Source: Gammaproteobacteria bacterium | GTDB taxonomy: Bacteria > Pseudomonadota > Gammaproteobacteria > Chromatiales > Sedimenticolaceae | Direction: 5' to 3' | NCBI GenBank assembly: GCA_020445245.1 | Contig: JAGRHB010000153.1 | Coordinates: 1-5,316 of the forward strand | DNA: 5,316 bases | Shown here: positions 1 through 5,316 of the stretch, in pieces | How positions within the stretch are numbered: position 1 is the first letter of the stretch | Layout of the letters: the number at the start of each line of letters is the position of its first letter | Notes under the pieces: model-generated | The model's input: the letters and a program-made list of their open reading frames with translations, nothing else | Told to the model about the DNA's origin: nothing | The model's database searches: none | Program-made: the position numbers and the translations under genes

Positions 1-851
1 CATTCGAAACTGCGGCGCAGCTCAAACACCTCGGCGACCAGCGCCTTGGCCTTGCGGTTGCCCTCGCGCGAGACCACGCGGGTGTACTCGTTCTCGACCT
101 CATGCCGCCCCTCGTTGAGCTGGCGGATCAGCATCAGCGCCGACTGCATGACATCCAGCGGCTCGAAACCGGCGATCACCACCGGGCGCTGGAACTCCTC
201 GGCAAAGAACTCGTAGGGCTGACTGCCGATCACCGAACTGACATGCGACGGGCCGAAGAAACCGTCGATCAGTACCGAGCCGATCTCACGTACCTCTGGG
301 GATTCGAGAATGTTCTGGATCGCTGCCGGGGTCAGCACGTGGTTGCAGAACACGCTGAAGTTTTTCAGCCCCTCTGCCTGCGCCTGGCGGATCGCGACCG
401 CCGTCGGTGGGGTCGTGGTCTCGAAGCCGATGGCGAAGAACACCACCTCACGGCCGGGATTGTCGCGTGCGATCTTCAGCGCGTCCTGGGTCGAATAGAC
501 CATGCGCACGTCGGCACCCTCCGCCTTGACCTTCAGCAGGCTCTTGCGCCCGCTGCCGGGCACGCGCAGCAGGTCGCCGTAGGTGCACAGGATGACGTCA
601 TGCTGTTGTGCAAGCCCAATGGCGTTGTCGATGCGCCCGACCGGCAGCACGCACACCGGACAGCCCGGGCCGTGCACGAAGCGGACATTGTCGGGCATCA
701 GGTCCTGCACGCCATAGCGGAAGATCGCATGCGTATGGCCGCCGCAGAACTCCATCAGGTTGTACTGGCGACCTCGGTCGACCTCGTTGTGGATCGCACG
801 CGACAGCTTCTGGGCGAGATCATGGCGGCGGAATTCGTCGACGTACTTCAC
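1..851 (-). CDS. hypD: HypD, hydrogenase Fe-CN/CO maturation scaffold (C-terminus cut off by window edge)
   Basis: HypD is the iron-sulfur scaffold that, with HypC, holds the Fe(CN)2CO unit before it is inserted into the [NiFe] large subunit; it acts in the cytoplasm. The frame is open from a GTG at 851 to the left edge, 283 codons with no stop. Visible family motifs are an N-terminal MKYVDEFR, FCGGHTHA (Cys36), HGPGCPVCVLP (Cys64 and Cys67, the redox CxxC pair), IGFETTTP, FFGPSHVSSVIG and VIAGFEPLDVMQ. Complete HypD proteins have about 370 residues, so roughly 90 residues including the C-terminal 4Fe-4S cysteines lie outside the window. The GTG start is chosen because it matches the family N-terminus, has a GGAG (859-862) seven bases upstream, and overlaps the hypC stop by four bases (GTGA), indicating translational coupling. 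No frameshift or missing key residue is seen. Identity is very secure. Confidence 0.97.
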   Translation of the reverse strand, partial: MKYVDEFRRHDLAQKLSRAIHNEVDRGRQYNLMEFCGGHTHAIFRYGVQDLMPDNVRFVHGPGCPVCVLPVGRIDNAIGLAQQHDVILCTYGDLLRVPGSGRKSLLKVKAEGADVRMVYSTQDALKIARDNPGREVVFFAIGFETTTPPTAVAIRQAQAEGLKNFSVFCNHVLTPAAIQNILESPEVREIGSVLIDGFFGPSHVSSVIGSQPYEFFAEEFQRPVVIAGFEPLDVMQSALMLIRQLNEGRHEVENEYTRVVSREGNRKAKALVAEVFELRRSFE

Positions 852-1108
852 GTCGCCGCTCCACCGGCTTTCTCGCCGACGAACTCCTCGATCAATTCCG
901 CCTCGCCGAACAGTGCCAGGGTGCGCTCGGCCTCCTCGGGGCTGATCTTGTTCAGCGCATAACCGACGTGGATGAGCACGAAGTCACCGATGTCCACATC
1001 ATCGACCAGCGCCAGCGAGATCTGCTTGCGCACCGGACCGAGCGCGACCGTGCCGGCATCGTTGGCCTCGTCGATTTCGACCAGCTGCGCGGGAATCGCC
1101 AGGCACAT
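848..1108 (-). CDS. hypC: HypC, general [NiFe]-hydrogenase maturation chaperone
   Basis: This 86-residue protein is HypC, the small chaperone that partners HypD during Fe(CN)2CO assembly and then carries the iron unit to the large-subunit precursor. The N-terminus MCLAIPAQLVEI has the essential Cys2, exposed once Met1 is removed, and residues 43-51 (FVLIHVGYA) carry the conserved His47 of the family. A C-terminal helix (about 55-78, SPEEAERTLALFGEAELIEEF) follows, as is normal. The ATG at 1108 is preferred over longer in-frame starts because Cys2 must sit at the N-terminus. It lies one base after the hypB stop (TGA-G-ATG) and has no good Shine-Dalgarno sequence of its own, so it is probably translated by ribosomes finishing hypB. 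It overlaps hypD by four bases. A second HypC-type gene (hupF) lies upstream in the same operon; this one is the canonical member. Confidence 0.96.
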   Translation of the reverse strand: MCLAIPAQLVEIDEANDAGTVALGPVRKQISLALVDDVDIGDFVLIHVGYALNKISPEEAERTLALFGEAELIEEFVGEKAGGAAT

Positions 1109-1109
1109 C

Positions 1110-2009
1110 TCAGCTGCCGATCGCCGCCAGGGTGCGCGTTGCGCGGATCCATTGGTACCAGCTATCCATGCCCTCGCCCGAGGTTGCCGACACCTTGAGC
1201 ACCTTGATGTTGTGGTTGACGCGGCGGGCATACCCGATGCACCTGTCGACGTCGAACTGCAGGTAGGGCAGCAGATCGACCTTGTTGAGCAGCATCAGGT
1301 CGGCGGCATGGAACATATCCGGGTACTTGATCGGCTTGTCTTCACCCTCGGTGACCGACAGGATCACCACCTTGTGCGCCTCGCCGAGATCGAAGGCCGC
1401 CGGACACACCAGGTTGCCGACGTTCTCGATGAACAGCACGCTGTCGTCTTCGGGCTGCAGGCCGTCCAGCGCGTGGCCGATCATGTGCCCGTCGAGGTGG
1501 CAGCCCTTGCCTGTGTTCACCTGCAGCGCCCTGACCCCGGTCGCGCGAATGCGCTCGGCGTCGTTCGACGTCTGCTGGTCACCCTCGATGACCGCCAGTT
1601 TCAGCTCATCCTTCAGGTCGTCGATGGTGCGTGTCAGCAGCGAGGTCTTGCCCGAGCCCGGGCTGGACACCAGGTTCAGCGTGAGCACGCCGTGTTCCGC
1701 AAACCAGCGCCGGTTGGCGTCGGCGTACTGGTTGTTCTTGGCCAGGATGTCGGTCTCGATCTGCACCATGCGCGACTGGCTGAGGCCCGGCGCATGCGCG
1801 CGTGCCGCCCCCTGGCCATAGTCGTGGGTGTGCCCGTGGTCATGGGCATGATGGTGGTCACCGTGGTCATGCCCATGGTGGTGGTGATCGTCGTGCCCGT
1901 GCGCATGGTCGTGCCCGTGCGCATGGTCGTGCCCGCGCGCCGGTTCACTGTCCGCATCCCGTCCCTCGATCCGGGTCTCACCCTCGCCGCAACCACACAC
2001 CGTACACAT
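1110..2009 (-). CDS. hypB: HypB, nickel-binding GTPase for hydrogenase maturation, with His-rich arm
   Basis: HypB is the GTPase that, with HypA, inserts nickel into the hydrogenase large subunit. The 299 residues show three parts. First is an N-terminal CxxCxC element (Cys2, Cys5, Cys7), matching the high-affinity Ni site of E. coli-type HypB. Second is a histidine-rich arm (27-62, 20 His in 36 residues), as in HypB proteins able to store nickel. Third is the SIMIBI-class G domain, with P-loop SSPGSGKT (115-122), EGDQQT (142-147), the metal site Cys170-His171 plus Cys202 in ENVGNLVCP, and the NKVD base-recognition motif (242-245). The ATG at 2009 places the metal-binding cysteines at the N-terminus; upstream there is only a G5 tract (2017-2021) as ribosome-binding site. 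It follows the HybE gene after 56 bp, the largest gap in the operon, and ends one base before hypC. hypA is not seen in the window. All catalytic motifs are intact. Confidence 0.97.
   Translation of the reverse strand: MCTVCGCGEGETRIEGRDADSEPARGHDHAHGHDHAHGHDDHHHHGHDHGDHHHAHDHGHTHDYGQGAARAHAPGLSQSRMVQIETDILAKNNQYADANRRWFAEHGVLTLNLVSSPGSGKTSLLTRTIDDLKDELKLAVIEGDQQTSNDAERIRATGVRALQVNTGKGCHLDGHMIGHALDGLQPEDDSVLFIENVGNLVCPAAFDLGEAHKVVILSVTEGEDKPIKYPDMFHAADLMLLNKVDLLPYLQFDVDRCIGYARRVNHNIKVLKVSATSGEGMDSWYQWIRATRTLAAIGS
1819..1935 (-). repeat. Histidine-codon-rich tract in hypB with tandem 18-bp repeat
   Basis: This stretch encodes the His-rich arm of HypB (residues 25-63), built mainly of HDHAHG-like units alternating His with Asp, Gly or Ala. 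At DNA level two exact 18-bp copies of cgtgcccgtgcgcatggt (plus strand) lie at 1892-1909 and 1910-1927, followed by the first 8 bases of a third at 1928-1935. The rest is a degenerate continuation of the same pattern. Tandem in-frame 18-mers allow the arm to lengthen or shorten by six residues without a frameshift. The function is probably nickel storage or chelation, known for His-rich HypB proteins. Confidence 0.85.
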
Positions 2010-2021
2010 CGTTCGGCCCCC

Positions 2022-2050
2022 GCCAGTCTGCCGGAGCAGGCCAGACCGGC
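2022..2050 (-). promoter_or_regulatory. Possible intercistronic RNA hairpin before hypB
   Basis: On the minus strand GCCGGTCTG (2050-2042) can pair with CAGACTGGC (2030-2022), giving nine pairs including one G-U, with an 11-base loop. It fills the middle of the only sizeable gap in the operon (2010-2065). It is followed directly by the G5 tract that serves as the likely hypB ribosome-binding site, not by a T run, so it does not look like an intrinsic terminator. It could protect a processed mRNA end or tune hypB translation. In GC-rich DNA such a stem can also arise by chance. Confidence 0.3.
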
Positions 2051-2065
2051 CCCGGTGGAAAAACC

Positions 2066-2680
2066 TCAGCTGCCGCGCAGCACCCCACGCAGGAGGTCGC
2101 GGCGTGACACCATTGTATCCTCGACCCGCACCTCGATGTCGGCCAGGCGGCGTGCCGTCCCGGCCCGGGTCTCGACCAGGCGGCCCTCGTCGAGCGCCTG
2201 CATGTCGATCTCGGGCGTGTCCTCGCCACGCATGATACGACCAAGCAGTTCCTCGTCGACAGCCTCGTTGCCGTCAGCCGCCGCCGGTGTCATCAGGTCA
2301 CGCAGAAAGGCCTCCGCGGCCGCCAGTGCATGCGCCTGACTGACGAATTCGCGCATCGGCGAAAACAGTGAATGTGTCTGGCAGCGCCCGATGCCATCGA
2401 TCTCGTTGACCATGAACTTGTATTGTCCGGAAGGAAATTCGTGCGGCTGCTTGTGGCCCAGTTCCAGGCCTTCCCAGTCATCGCCCTGTCCGGGCAGCAG
2501 CACCAGGTTCATCAGCCACGGGGTGACCAGGATGCCGAGTATGCGCCCGCCGTGGACCTGGAATCCCAGCGTCTCGACCGCCAGCGCGTGGTTCAGCAGC
2601 GGCAGTCCGGCCATCTGCTCGTGGTGGATGCGGGAAAAGGTCTCCGCGATATGCGCGGCCGCCGCCTGAGGATCGTTCAT
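2066..2680 (-). CDS. hybE: HybE-family [NiFe]-hydrogenase assembly chaperone with C-terminal twin-arginine-like motif
   Basis: The 204-residue product matches the HybE/HupJ family of cytoplasmic chaperones that bind hydrogenase precursors and help hold back export until assembly is complete. Residues 1-125 contain the family pattern: an N-terminal helix, [18 protein letters not shown] (23-40), [16 protein letters not shown] (49-64), a GQYKFMVNE segment (85-93) and [13 protein letters not shown] (100-112). Residues 126-204 form a longer tail, rich in acidic and Ala residues, that ends in SRRDLLRG (192-199). That motif resembles the twin-arginine export consensus but sits at the wrong end of the protein. 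The ATG at 2680 has GGAGG (2688-2692) seven bases upstream and overlaps the hupF stop by four bases (ATGA), so the two are coupled. I see no rubredoxin CxxC pairs, so it is not a HupI/HupJ fusion. Family identity is strong; the role of the tail is unknown. Confidence 0.9.
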   Translation of the reverse strand: MNDPQAAAAHIAETFSRIHHEQMAGLPLLNHALAVETLGFQVHGGRILGILVTPWLMNLVLLPGQGDDWEGLELGHKQPHEFPSGQYKFMVNEIDGIGRCQTHSLFSPMREFVSQAHALAAAEAFLRDLMTPAAADGNEAVDEELLGRIMRGEDTPEIDMQALDEGRLVETRAGTARRLADIEVRVEDTMVSRRDLLRGVLRGS

Positions 2681-2964
2681 CCGCCTGCCTCCGCCGCCGA
2701 CCCGAGGCCGGGGAAATAGTGATCGACGTCGATCGACTTCGCGCCATTCATGATCTCACCAAGGCCATCGAGCGCCTTGTTGATGTGATCTGCGTCCTGC
2801 TCGCTGATCACCTCGCGTGCCCAGCCGAGGAAATTCAGCACCCAGGTACCGGCCGGTTGCTCACCGACCAGCAGCATGGTCACCTGCTCATCACCGTTGC
2901 GTCCGCGGCACAGCGCCGTCAGCTCGCTGCCGTCGACCACCTGTACCGGCACACCTATGCACAC
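2677..2964 (-). CDS. hupF: HupF/HoxL-type HypC paralogue, hydrogenase-specific maturation chaperone
   Basis: This 95-residue protein belongs to the HypC/HupF family. It begins MCIGVPVQVV with the functional Cys2 and has the HupF-typical ALCRGR (17-22, Cys19) and GTWVLNFLGWARE (39-51). The segment that reads IHVGYA in the HypC of this operon is NFLGWA here, so the HypC-type His is replaced by Asn44, as expected of the HupF branch. A helix (about 54-72) and a C-terminal tail ending in Gly follow. HupF/HoxL proteins are described as chaperones specific to uptake hydrogenase large subunits, probably receiving the Fe(CN)2CO unit or shielding it from oxygen. The GTG start at 2964 is the only one that puts Cys at position 2; it has GGAG (2973-2976) eight bases upstream and overlaps the end of hupD by 10 bp. 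Its stop overlaps the HybE gene's ATG. A misnamed second hypC is the alternative. Confidence 0.9.
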   Translation of the reverse strand: MCIGVPVQVVDGSELTALCRGRNGDEQVTMLLVGEQPAGTWVLNFLGWAREVISEQDADHINKALDGLGEIMNGAKSIDVDHYFPGLGSAAEAGG

Positions 2965-3509
2965 GCAGCCTGCTCCAGCGCGGCCTCGCGGTGCCAGTGT
3001 CCGATTCTGCGTTCACGGCGTGGCTCGAGGGTCACACCGAGCCCGGCCAGTTCGGCCTGCAGCATCCCGACCATGCCCTCGAGTCCGGCCTGGGCCTCAT
3101 CGGTCAGACCCAGCCTGTTCTCGAGCGAATGCGGCACCATGCCGATGATCGCGATATGCCGTGGCTGTTCGCCTTTCAGCGCCAGCAGCGCCAGCAGGTC
3201 GGACAGGCCCAATTGGTGGTTGGAGAGCTTGGTCTGGAAGAAGGCGCGGATCCCGTCGTTGGCGATGCGCACCAGCGAACCCGGCGGCACCCTGGCATTG
3301 ACCGCGTCGGCGACGATCAGGCAGTCGCACTGGCGCATCGGTTCGAACAACTCCATGCCGGTAGTACCGCCGTCCATCACGCGCACGCCGTCCGGGATAT
3401 GGAAGCGGTCCTCCAGCTCCTCGACTGCGCGCACCCCGATGCCTTCATCCTGCATCAGCACGTTGCCCATGCCGATCACCAGGATTTCATGCCTGTCGGT
3501 CTGTCTCAT
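2955..3509 (-). CDS. hupD: HupD/HynD/HyaD-type hydrogenase maturation endopeptidase
   Basis: This is the nickel-dependent endopeptidase that removes the C-terminal tail of the large subunit after metal insertion, closing the active site. The 184 residues show the M52/HybD-family pattern: ILVIGMGNVLMQDEGIGVRAVEEL at the N-terminus, then VMDGGTTGMEL (44-54), IVADAVN (65-71) and SNHQLGLSDLLAL (96-108). The three metal ligands expected from HybD (Glu16, Asp62, His93) correspond to Glu22, Asp68 and His98. The ATG at 3509 is chosen over an in-frame start 69 bases further upstream because GAGGAG (3516-3521) sits six bases before it and the family N-terminus begins here. That ribosome-binding site overlaps the large subunit's TGA stop. 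Its position directly after its presumed substrate indicates a dedicated pair. It overlaps hupF by 10 bp. The exact name (hupD, hynD, hyaD) depends on the hydrogenase subgroup. Confidence 0.95.
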   Translation of the reverse strand: MRQTDRHEILVIGMGNVLMQDEGIGVRAVEELEDRFHIPDGVRVMDGGTTGMELFEPMRQCDCLIVADAVNARVPPGSLVRIANDGIRAFFQTKLSNHQLGLSDLLALLALKGEQPRHIAIIGMVPHSLENRLGLTDEAQAGLEGMVGMLQAELAGLGVTLEPRRERRIGHWHREAALEQAACA

Positions 3510-3515
3510 GCGTAT

Positions 3516-3521
3516 CTCCTC
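3516..3521 (-). promoter_or_regulatory. Ribosome-binding site of hupD, overlapping the large-subunit stop codon
   Basis: The minus strand reads TGAGGAGATACGCATG. The Shine-Dalgarno GAGGAG shares two bases with the TGA stop of the large subunit and lies six bases before the hupD ATG. This decides the hupD start and suggests that ribosomes ending on the large subunit hand over to the protease gene. Confidence 0.8.
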
Positions 3522-5223
3522 AGAGTGCCTTGACCTTGACGATCGGCTGCTGCTCGTTGTCAAACATATGGATCGCACAGGCGATACAGGGATCGAAAGA
3601 GTGCACTGTGCGCAACACCTCGAGCGGCTGCTCCGGATCGGCTACCGGGTTGTCGAGCAACGACGACTCGTAGGGTCCGGGCTGGCCGTCGGCATCACGC
3701 GGACCTGCGTTCCAGGTACTCGGCACCACCGCCTGGTAGTTCTTTATCTTGGCATCCTCGATCACCACCCAATGCGACAGCGTGCCACGTGGCGCGGCAT
3801 GGAAGCCGACACCCCTGATCTCGCCTTTGGGGAACACCGGTGCATTGAAGGTATCGACATCGCCGGTACCGATATTGTCGACCAGCTTCTGCCACTGGTC
3901 CTTCAGGGTGTCGATCATCACTGCGCAGCGCACCGCGCGGGCGGCGTGACGTCCGATGGTGGATTCAAGTGCCGACAGCGGCACCTCCGACAGACCGGAA
4001 ACCGCCTTGATGGTACCGATCGCCTCGTTCAGATATCTGGTGTAACGCTCATTGCCGACCGCCACGCCGACCAGCACGTCGGCCAGCGGCCCGACTTCTG
4101 CTCGCTGGCCGTAGAAGGTCGGCGCCTTGACCCAGGAATACTTGCCCTCGTCCTGGAAGTCGGTGTACTGCGGCTCCGTCTCGCCATCGAAGGGGTGCAG
4201 AGCGGCCTCGCCCTCGTACCAGGCGTGCTTGGAGCTCTCGGCGACGCCGTCGCGGAAATAGGCGTCGTTGAACGTGGTGATCGGTTTGAGCGACTTCAGG
4301 TCACCGTTCGCGATGTAGCCGCCGGGCAGATCGAACACCGTGCCTTTCGTATCCTGCGGGCAGTCCGGCACGGTCAAGTAGTTGTTGACGCCGCCACCGA
4401 TGGTGGTCCAGTCGAGGTAGAAGGCGCCGATCGCCGGCACATCGACGAGGTAGGTCGACTTTATGAAATGCTCGAGCTTTTCGATGAAGGTCCTGATCAG
4501 CATCAGGCGTTCAATGTTGAGTACCGACGGTGCATCGTGGCTGATCGAGTTGCTCACCCCACCGACCGCGACGTTCTGGATGTGCGGGCTCTTTCCACCG
4601 AGGATGGCGACGATCTTGTTGGCATAGTTCTGCACATCGAGCGCGTTCATGTAGTGCGCGACACCGAGCAGGTTGACCTCTGGCGACAGCTTCATTGCCG
4701 GATGGCCCCAGAAGCCGCTGGCAAACGGCCCGAGCTGACCGCTGCCGACAAAGGTCTTCAGTCGCTGCTGCACCGCTTTCATCTCGTGCGGGCCGTTGAG
4801 CGGCCAGTCCGACAGCGACTCGGCCAGCTTCGAGGTAGCCACCGGGTCGGCGTCGAGCGCCGAGACCACGTCCACCCAGTCGACCGCCGACAGGTGGTAG
4901 AAGTGCACGATGTGATCCTGAATCGCGTGTGCGGTCTGGATAATGTTGCGGATCAGCTGCGCATTGACCGGGATCTCCAGCTGCAGCGCATTCTCAACCG
5001 CGCGCACCGATGCAATCGCGTGCACCGTGGTGCACACACCACAGAAGCGTTGGGTATAGGTCCAGGCCTCACGTGGATCACGGCCGACCAGGATCTTCTC
5101 GATACCGCGCCACATCTGCCCGGACGACCAGGCCTTGGTGACCTTGCCGTCATCGACCTCGACATCGATGCGCAGATGACCTTCGATGCGGGTGATCGGA
5201 TCAACGGTGATACGTGTGGTCAC
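3520..5223 (-). CDS. hupL: [NiFe]-hydrogenase catalytic large subunit (group 1 uptake type, possibly Isp-type)
   Basis: This is the 567-residue catalytic subunit that splits H2 at a Ni-Fe(CN)2CO centre, normally exported folded with a Tat-targeted small subunit. The N-terminus TVDPITRIEGHLRI carries Glu14, equivalent to the proton-gate Glu25 of Desulfovibrio enzymes. L1 motif RFCGVCTTVH supplies nickel ligands Cys61 and Cys64; L2 motif DPCIACAIH (544-552) supplies Cys546 and Cys549. Arg479 (APRG) is the conserved canopy arginine over the metals. The 15 residues after His552 (MFDNEQQPIVKVKAL) are the tail to be removed by the endopeptidase encoded next. Length is in the normal range for group 1 enzymes. 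The GTG start at 5223 has GGAGGAG (5231-5237) seven bases upstream and fits the family N-terminus. There is no signal peptide, as expected. No cytochrome b gene follows, which hints at a hynS-isp1-isp2-hynL arrangement; alternative names are hynL, hydL or hyaB. Confidence 0.97.
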   Translation of the reverse strand: MTTRITVDPITRIEGHLRIDVEVDDGKVTKAWSSGQMWRGIEKILVGRDPREAWTYTQRFCGVCTTVHAIASVRAVENALQLEIPVNAQLIRNIIQTAHAIQDHIVHFYHLSAVDWVDVVSALDADPVATSKLAESLSDWPLNGPHEMKAVQQRLKTFVGSGQLGPFASGFWGHPAMKLSPEVNLLGVAHYMNALDVQNYANKIVAILGGKSPHIQNVAVGGVSNSISHDAPSVLNIERLMLIRTFIEKLEHFIKSTYLVDVPAIGAFYLDWTTIGGGVNNYLTVPDCPQDTKGTVFDLPGGYIANGDLKSLKPITTFNDAYFRDGVAESSKHAWYEGEAALHPFDGETEPQYTDFQDEGKYSWVKAPTFYGQRAEVGPLADVLVGVAVGNERYTRYLNEAIGTIKAVSGLSEVPLSALESTIGRHAARAVRCAVMIDTLKDQWQKLVDNIGTGDVDTFNAPVFPKGEIRGVGFHAAPRGTLSHWVVIEDAKIKNYQAVVPSTWNAGPRDADGQPGPYESSLLDNPVADPEQPLEVLRTVHSFDPCIACAIHMFDNEQQPIVKVKAL

Positions 5224-5316
5224 AGGAAATCTCCTCCAGGCGAAATTCGTTGGGCGTATGCGTCAGGCATTGGGAAAAAAAAAATAGTTTGGGGGCGGGA
5301 TGGTTGAGAAGGTGTT
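5224..5316 (-). other. Upstream edge region with T10 tract; no gene identified
   Basis: These 93 bases lie before the large-subunit start at the window edge. On the minus strand they contain a run of ten T (5274-5283) flanked by C-rich sequence, then the ribosome-binding site. One frame stops at TGA 5265-5263, leaving a 39-base gap to the large subunit. A second runs through to a TGA that overlaps the GTG start (GTGA), and the third stays open. An upstream gene (small subunit or isp2) could end here in either of the first two frames, but none of the short translations carries a recognisable motif. No convincing promoter or terminator stem is visible. Confidence 0.45.
5231..5237 (-). promoter_or_regulatory. 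Strong ribosome-binding site supporting the GTG start of the large subunit
   Basis: The minus strand has GGAGGAG seven bases before the GTG at 5223. It is the best Shine-Dalgarno sequence in the window and fits the high expression expected for the catalytic subunit. It supports the GTG over internal methionines such as Met37. Confidence 0.85.

Noticed and set aside
102..962. Plus-strand open frame of 286 codons opposite hypD
   Set aside because: The minus strand here encodes an uninterrupted HypD with all diagnostic motifs; the plus-strand translation has no family features.
1819..1935. CRISPR-like or regulatory tandem repeat
   Set aside because: The repeats are in frame, without spacers, and encode His-Asp/Gly/Ala units of HypB; coding function explains them.
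972..2339. Plus-strand open frame of 455 codons opposite hypB and hypC
   Set aside because: It is a shadow of hypB, hypC and the HybE gene; the low-complexity Val/Met/Pro stretch is simply the complement of the His-rich codons of HypB.
3509..3578. Longer form of the endopeptidase starting at 3578
   Set aside because: The extra 23 residues are Ser/Arg-rich, read out of frame through the end of the large-subunit gene, and lack family similarity; the start at 3509 has a well-placed ribosome-binding site.
5263..5300. Intrinsic terminator ending in the T10 tract before the large subunit
   Set aside because: No GC-rich inverted repeat precedes the T run on the minus strand within the window, so the hairpin half of a terminator is missing.
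2719..5307. Plus-strand open frame of 862 codons opposite the large subunit, hupD and hupF
   Set aside because: It is antisense to three genes with intact family motifs, is rich in Arg, His, Asp, Val and Leu as expected of a reverse-complement reading of GC-rich codons, and has no recognisable domain. Length alone is explained by the rarity of stops in that frame.

Overview
The window is a single, tightly packed [NiFe]-hydrogenase operon read entirely from the minus strand. It comes from a GC-rich bacterium, most likely a proteobacterium. The gene set (periplasm-type uptake large subunit, HupD-type endopeptidase, HupF, HybE, HypB with a histidine-rich arm) and the arrangement would fit a sulfur-oxidising or phototrophic gammaproteobacterium. 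That placement is inference from gene content, not a sequence match.

In transcription order (high to low coordinates) the genes are: hydrogenase catalytic large subunit (5223-3520, GTG start), maturation endopeptidase hupD/hynD (3509-2955), HypC-paralogue chaperone hupF (2964-2677, GTG start), HybE-family assembly chaperone (2680-2066), hypB with a His-rich nickel arm (2009-1110), hypC (1108-848), and hypD (851 to the left edge, cut off after 283 codons, GTG start). Junctions are 10 bp, -10 bp, -4 bp (ATGA), 56 bp, 1 bp and -4 bp (GTGA). This implies one polycistronic message with extensive translational coupling. The only internal gap, before hypB, can fold into a 9-bp hairpin. The 93 bp left of the large subunit's start codon (5224-5316) hold a strong Shine-Dalgarno sequence and a ten-base T run (minus strand), but no gene that can be identified.

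The genes work together as follows. HypC and HypD assemble the Fe(CN)2CO unit with HypE/F, which are not in the window. HupF probably handles the large-subunit precursor or Fe intermediate specifically for this hydrogenase, and HybE chaperones the subunits. HypB delivers nickel using GTP, and the endopeptidase then removes the last 15 residues of the large subunit after His552. The catalytic subunit carries complete L1 and L2 nickel-ligand motifs, the proton-gate Glu and the canopy Arg, so it should be active.

No cytochrome b gene (hupC/hyaC) lies between the large subunit and the protease. That matches the Isp-type (group 1e, hynS-isp1-isp2-hynL) layout better than the classical hupSLCD layout. 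Nothing in the window looks mobile, and the long plus-strand open frames are shadows of these genes. The system is a recognised one. The more unusual details are the Tat-motif-like C-terminus of the HybE protein, the His-Met processing site, and the 20-histidine arm of HypB.
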